Positions 30,932 to 34,561 of a stretch of 34,561 nucleotides of DNA are shown here, one piece after another. The first letter of the stretch is position 1. Each line of letters opens with the position of its first letter. Location of the stretch: NCBI GenBank assembly GCA_903864275.1, contig CAIPFE010000036.1, positions 1 to 34,561 on the forward strand. The letters are read 5' to 3'. A program made the position numbers and the translations under genes. Source of the DNA: an uncultured Mucilaginibacter sp. GTDB taxonomy: Bacteria > Bacteroidota > Bacteroidia > Sphingobacteriales > Sphingobacteriaceae. The notes below the pieces were generated by a model. It was not told the DNA's origin. It did no database searches and worked only from the letters and a program-made list of their open reading frames with translations.

Positions 30932-33679
30932 TTAATGGGGCGCCCGGGCCTGGTTGACACGTTTGATAAAATCAGGCAATGGTATTTTAAGCGCCTTTAA
31001 ATCGCTTACAAAAGCGTCCAGCCCTTTAGGATAAGAACCGTAATGATTTGTATAAATTTCTACGGCTGATTTTTCGGGCTTTTCTGTTGTATAACAGAGA
31101 TACTGCGCTAAGGAAACTTCTACGCCATAGACCTCGCCAACTGAACCGCGACGAATATAAACTTCTTTAAACCTTCCCCGGCCCTCTGTATTATCCAACT
31201 GGTTGATGGTAAATATTTTTCGCCGTTCAGTTTCATTGATGGAAAGTAAAGCCGCTATATCCGCATAGTTATCCTTGAATTTCGTTTGATCGAGCAGGCA
31301 GATCGTATCCGAATTATTGATGATACTGTCTTTAACCACCGGGTTACCAATGATGTCACCCAATTCCTGGGTAACGACGATTGCCTCGCCCCAAAATTTA
31401 CGGACGGTCTTATACAAATAGAGTAAATACCCTGCCATAAGCGGGCTGGCTATCGCTTTCCATGCCTCCTCAACGATGAGGCATTTACGCCTGTCTTGCC
31501 GGAAACGCATTTTTTGGATAAATACATCCATGATTATGAGCGTAACAATGGGGAATAAAACACGATTTTCCTTTATGGAATCTATTTCAAACACAATAAA
31601 CCTTTCGGTAAACAAAGACTGGTCGGCAGGCTCGTTAAGGATTGGCGCGAACTCACCTCCCTTGTAAAACTTTTTAAGGACATAACGAAACTCATCGGTA
31701 TCAAAGCTGATCTTTTCGTCTGCTTTTATTTCCGGTATTTTCCAGATGGCAAACTCGTAAAATGAATTGAAGTTGAGTACCGTAACGCGGTTGTTTTCAT
31801 GCCTTCGTTTAGCCAGCCTAATTTCAGCCTGCAAAGCTGCATGTAATTCCTGTTGAAATACTACCTTATAAATACGCCTCCTTTCCTCTGGATCATTTAA
31901 AACTTTTAGCGTTTCAAGCGATACTTCAAAGGGAATATACATTTCCATATCCTCCGTTTCGCCGCTTACCCCGCTAAAAAGTTCTTCCCAGTCCAAGTCA
32001 GACAGGACAGCTTCACTGGTGAAGCTTGTCCTCATATCCGCTAACACCCGGTCACGGATACGCAGTTCCTGCTTTTCGGTTAAGCCCGGAAATTCCTTAT
32101 TAAAATAGCTGCTGAAATATGCGCTGATCACATTCGAGATCACATCGCGTTCCACCGGGTTAAATATGCCTTCAGCCCCTTTCCAAAGCAGGCCAATCAG
32201 GGTAGATAAAAAATCCTTCTTTTCTATGTTATACTCATCCTCCGTTATCTGGAACGGGTTCATCGTGATCGGCTTTTTATCGGTATAGGTAATATATTTA
32301 CCCTTTTTATAAGAACACAACCCGGAATAAGAATGCCCCGTATCTACAATAACAATATCCATATTATACAGAAGGTATTGTTCCACCAGCGCATTTATAA
32401 AGTACGATTTACCTGTACCTGACCCACCCAAACAAAATCGGTTTCTGTTGCTGATGCGGCCTGTACGCATCGGCAGGTCTGCCACATCTATTCCTACCGG
32501 TATCCCCTGGCGATCCGTAAACCTTACTAAAAAATCGGAAGGCTCATCTACCGGCATTGTTTCCTTAAAGAAAAAGCAAATGGCCGCGTCGCAGGTCGTC
32601 AGGAACCAATCGTAACTTTTTAACTCTACGCCATTCCCCGGCAGCGCGCATCGGAATAGTTCGAGTTGGTTATAGGCATTTTTGGAGGGTACAATGCCTA
32701 AAGAAAAAAGGGCGCTTTCAATAAAATTACCGGCCTTTTGCAGTTGTTCCCTGCCTGCCGCCACTACGATATTAAAATGGCAATTAACCAATAGCTGGTT
32801 TTCTCTGGCCACATCATTCAGCAACAAATCAATATCCTCCACACATAAGCCATTAGCCGGGTCGGGAATACCCGAATGCCTTTTTTTCTTTAGTTCCAGT
32901 TTATTCAGCGTCATGGACTGGTTTGGGATTTCAATGACCTGGTTAAATAGGATCGCATCAAAATCAGGCACCCTGAATAAGAAAGACAAAAAATCAACCG
33001 GGAAGCCCCGCAAGGTTTCCTTTTCATTAAGTTCGATATGTGTCCCAACCTGCTGTGGTAAATCAATATTGTCAATATTGATCAGGTTAATATTGCGGAT
33101 GGACCGCTCACCCATTTTTATATCATTGTCATTCGGCGCATAGTTATTTAAGGCGATATGACCGTTCCCAAAATCCATTGCCAGTATTTGTAGTACCAGC
33201 AGGTTGATTTCGCTTTCCTTAAGCAGGTGCGGCAACGCTTTTGCTGTTTCCAGAATATCCAGCACCTTGCCAACGGATTGTTTGAAATCCCTTAAAGCCT
33301 TCGGGTCAAATACATAAAATGCACCTTTTTTTACCTGCCTGGTAATGGTAAGGTAGGTGGTCACTTTTAGAAAATTCCTGCCCTCAAAATGTTCGTTGTA
33401 TTTGATCTGTAAATATTCCTCCGCTTTTTTCGCCGGATATTTTGAGCGGCTGATAATGTCCTGTTTTTGCAGAATATAACCGTCCCCCAATATTTTAACG
33501 ATATTAATCATCAGGTTATGGAACTCATCATAAGCTGCCGGGGCGGCGGCATAGCGGGTAACCGGGTTGGTTATCCTGATAATGACCGAACACTCCCCAT
33601 TGCTGCCCACTATCAGGTCATACTCACCGCTTTTGTCAACGCCGATGTAGGGTAATTTAAATACTTGTTTTCCGGCCAT
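30932..33679 (-). CDS. traG: Conjugative transposon ATPase TraG (VirB4-like)
   Basis: 915 residues. The N-terminal domain (~1-330) is the CagE/TrbE/VirB4 type. The ATPase domain has Walker A GGSGTGKS (Lys424) and Walker B CLIVEEAW (Glu737-Glu738), followed by the TQELGDII region (switch-like). TraG powers assembly and function of the mating pore and is the most conserved gene of these elements. The ATG at 33679 lies within the end of traF (23-bp overlap). Length and motifs are normal. Confidence 0.95.
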   Translation of the reverse strand: MAGKQVFKLPYIGVDKSGEYDLIVGSNGECSVIIRITNPVTRYAAAPAAYDEFHNLMINIVKILGDGYILQKQDIISRSKYPAKKAEEYLQIKYNEHFEGRNFLKVTTYLTITRQVKKGAFYVFDPKALRDFKQSVGKVLDILETAKALPHLLKESEINLLVLQILAMDFGNGHIALNNYAPNDNDIKMGERSIRNINLINIDNIDLPQQVGTHIELNEKETLRGFPVDFLSFLFRVPDFDAILFNQVIEIPNQSMTLNKLELKKKRHSGIPDPANGLCVEDIDLLLNDVARENQLLVNCHFNIVVAAGREQLQKAGNFIESALFSLGIVPSKNAYNQLELFRCALPGNGVELKSYDWFLTTCDAAICFFFKETMPVDEPSDFLVRFTDRQGIPVGIDVADLPMRTGRISNRNRFCLGGSGTGKSYFINALVEQYLLYNMDIVIVDTGHSYSGLCSYKKGKYITYTDKKPITMNPFQITEDEYNIEKKDFLSTLIGLLWKGAEGIFNPVERDVISNVISAYFSSYFNKEFPGLTEKQELRIRDRVLADMRTSFTSEAVLSDLDWEELFSGVSGETEDMEMYIPFEVSLETLKVLNDPEERRRIYKVVFQQELHAALQAEIRLAKRRHENNRVTVLNFNSFYEFAIWKIPEIKADEKISFDTDEFRYVLKKFYKGGEFAPILNEPADQSLFTERFIVFEIDSIKENRVLFPIVTLIIMDVFIQKMRFRQDRRKCLIVEEAWKAIASPLMAGYLLYLYKTVRKFWGEAIVVTQELGDIIGNPVVKDSIINNSDTICLLDQTKFKDNYADIAALLSINETERRKIFTINQLDNTEGRGRFKEVYIRRGSVGEVYGVEVSLAQYLCYTTEKPEKSAVEIYTNHYGSYPKGLDAFVSDLKALKIPLPDFIKRVNQARAPH

Positions 33680-33965
33680 AGCTATTAATTTTTTTAAGGT
33701 TTACCTGGTGAATAAAAATGTCATGGGAGCGGGTTTTATTATGAAGGCCGTGCTTCTGCTTGCCTGCGGTAAAAAACAAGCCGCCGACCATGCAACCGAC
33801 CAGGACAATAGCGCCCAGCCACATATTGATCAAAGACATGGTCAGGGCGCCAAGCACCAGTCCCGTCAGCATGGAGCCTAAGCCCCAATAAATAAATTTG
33901 CCTTTGAAGCCGCGAAAAATAAGGGGTTTTTGAAGCCCCTTATATACTGCAAACCGCTTACCCAT
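33657..33965 (-). CDS. traF: Conjugative transposon protein TraF (DUF4133, VirB3-like)
   Basis: 102 residues with two adjacent transmembrane segments (~25-45 and ~50-68) and the family-typical FAVYKGLQKPLIFRGFKGKFIYWGLG N-terminus. TraF is an inner-membrane VirB3-like protein working with TraG. It overlaps traE by one base (TAATG) and traG by 23 bp. Confidence 0.93.
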   Translation of the reverse strand: MGKRFAVYKGLQKPLIFRGFKGKFIYWGLGSMLTGLVLGALTMSLINMWLGAIVLVGCMVGGLFFTAGKQKHGLHNKTRSHDIFIHQVNLKKINSYGRKTSI

Positions 33966-34273
33966 TAGGTTAATCCAAAGAAAGCCTTAATGATCACCGC
34001 AGAAACTACGAGGAAGACGCATGAACCGCCCCATCCCATTAATTCCTTATTAATATCCTGATCCCCGGAATTCCATTTGGAATATACCCGGATAGCCCCG
34101 ACGATACCGACAATACCACCGATCACTAAGGCGATGTTGGTTACCGGGTCAACATAGGTTTTAAGAGAAGAAGTAGCGGTGTTCAGACCGGTAACCCCGT
34201 TTTGGGCGAAGGCCGTAACCGTCCCCAGGACCATCAGCACGGCTGTGGCCCATAATTGTTTTAATTTGTTCAT
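33965..34273 (-). CDS. traE: Conjugative transposon protein TraE (DUF4134, VirB2-like)
   Basis: 102 residues: a signal peptide (MNKLKQLWATAVLMVLGTVTAFAQ) and two hydrophobic segments (~44-62 and ~82-100) separated by the loop RVYSKWNSGDQDINKELMGWGG, typical of TraE. This is the pilin-like VirB2 analogue. It is first in the visible tra operon; traA-D are not seen, and an IS-like repeat block begins 169 bp upstream. Confidence 0.93.
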   Translation of the reverse strand: MNKLKQLWATAVLMVLGTVTAFAQNGVTGLNTATSSLKTYVDPVTNIALVIGGIVGIVGAIRVYSKWNSGDQDINKELMGWGGSCVFLVVSAVIIKAFFGLT

Positions 34274-34322
34274 TTTTTGTTTTTGGGTTTGTTATTAAAA
34301 ATTGTAGCCCCTTCCCGGCCTC

Positions 34323-34340
34323 CTCCGCCAGTCGGCGGAG
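34323..34340. other. GC-rich hairpin upstream of traE
   Basis: CTCCGCC (34323-34329) and GGCGGAG (34334-34340), perfect 7-bp stem, loop AGTC. On the minus strand it lies about 50 bp before traE. It could be an attenuator or leader structure. Confidence 0.45.
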
Positions 34341-34369
34341 AGGTGAAAAAGGATTTTTGGCAATAAAAA

Positions 34370-34396
34370 AGGCGGCCTCCGTTTGCGGAACCGCCT
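34370..34396. terminator. Bidirectional rho-independent terminator
   Basis: AGGCGG (34370-34375) and CCGCCT (34391-34396) with an inner TCCG/CGGA pair and a short loop. It is flanked by A-runs on the left (34365-34370) and right (34397-34403); the left A-run is a U-run for transcripts on the minus strand. It would stop transcription arriving from the right before traE. Confidence 0.7.
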
Positions 34397-34441
34397 AAAA
34401 AAATACAGGTAGCTTGATCAGATTGGATATACCGCTGATAT

Positions 34442-34561
34442 TGACCACCCAATTCCGGCGGAATGTGACCAGTGATTCCGCGTCAAATTGACCACCCCAT
34501 TCCGGGGCAAACTGACCAGGCATTCCGGGCCAAACTGACCACCCCGAACGAGCAGCTAATG
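34442..34561. mobile_element. Tandem ~23-bp repeats, probable end of an IS21-family element (cut by window edge)
   Basis: Five units each beginning TGACCA start at 34442, 34466, 34489, 34513 and 34536, with lengths alternating 24 and 23 bp (47-bp super-period). Typical units read TGACCACCCCATTCCGGGGC and TGACCAGGCATTCCGGGCC. Multiple internal repeats of this kind at element ends are a known property of IS21-family transposons (transposase-binding sites), and from memory GACCA/ATTCCGG repeats occur on such elements. The transposase genes would lie to the right, outside the window. Confidence 0.55.

Larger units (their letters stand above)
34274..34441. other. Leader region of the traE operon
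   Basis: No gene. It contains two hairpins (34323-34340 and 34370-34396). No exact TAnnTTTG box is visible on the minus strand, so the traE promoter is unassigned and could lie beyond the terminator or inside the IS-like end. Confidence 0.4.

Noticed and set aside
34442..34561. CRISPR array from the ~23-bp units
   Set aside because: Units are contiguous and diverged with no spacers; the pattern fits transposase-binding repeats at an IS end.
1..34561. tRNA or rRNA genes and att core duplications
   Set aside because: No tRNA-like cloverleaf or rRNA sequence was noticed on reading, and no convincing long direct repeat flanks the element within the window; tRNAscan and boundary comparison were not possible.

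Overview
The window looks like part of a Bacteroidota chromosome, most plausibly Sphingobacteriaceae-like (Pedobacter/Mucilaginibacter type). The evidence is the CTnDOT-style tra gene set, Bacteroidota -7 boxes of the TAnnTTTG type, an RRM-type RNA-binding protein, and AT-rich defence genes next to a higher-GC transfer module. It appears to be an integrative/conjugative element (ICE) or conjugative plasmid segment carrying or abutting a defence island. No integrase, relaxase or replication gene is visible.

Left part (1-10654, mostly + strand): the distal end of a BREX type 1-like phage-defence operon, with a frameshifted C-terminal piece of a PglX-like methylase, then pglZ and brxL. Next come a RadC/JAB-domain gene and an unknown gene (both minus strand) and a 587-bp non-coding region. 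That region holds a ~144-bp imperfect palindrome, a candidate structured RNA, a 9-bp-arm palindrome and an upstream repeat. It is followed by a Fic-domain gene with a winged-helix tail. The most interesting locus is a two-gene operon of a DUF4062-APAZ fusion and a short, apparently catalytically dead Argonaute (MID-PIWI). The architecture parallels short-pAgo abortive-infection systems (SPARTA/SPARSA) but with a different N-terminal effector domain. A 36-bp repeat lies both before fic and between fic and the Argonaute operon, suggesting common regulation.

Middle (10671-23749, minus strand): accessory transfer genes. These are an RRM protein, a small membrane protein, a PH-domain membrane protein, a degenerate Toprim-like protein, a DUF4099/DUF3945-type protein, an ArdC-like antirestriction protein, an M23 peptidase, two tandem paralogous small proteins, a VirD4/MobC-type coupling ATPase, a 1832-residue methylase-helicase fusion and a small acidic protein. 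Many overlap by ATGA or are nearly abutting, so they are probably translated as operons.

Right part (23749-34273, minus strand, read right to left): the mating-pore operon traE-traF-traG-(three traI-like paralogues)-unknown-traJ-traK-traL-traM-traN. Upstream of traE lie two hairpins, one terminator-like, and then a block of ~23-bp tandem repeats that looks like the end of an IS21-family element running off the window.

Working together, the tra genes would build a type IV secretion channel, the coupling ATPase would feed DNA to it, and the ArdC-like and methylase-helicase proteins may protect incoming DNA. The BREX, Fic and short-Argonaute genes would be defence cargo or neighbours.
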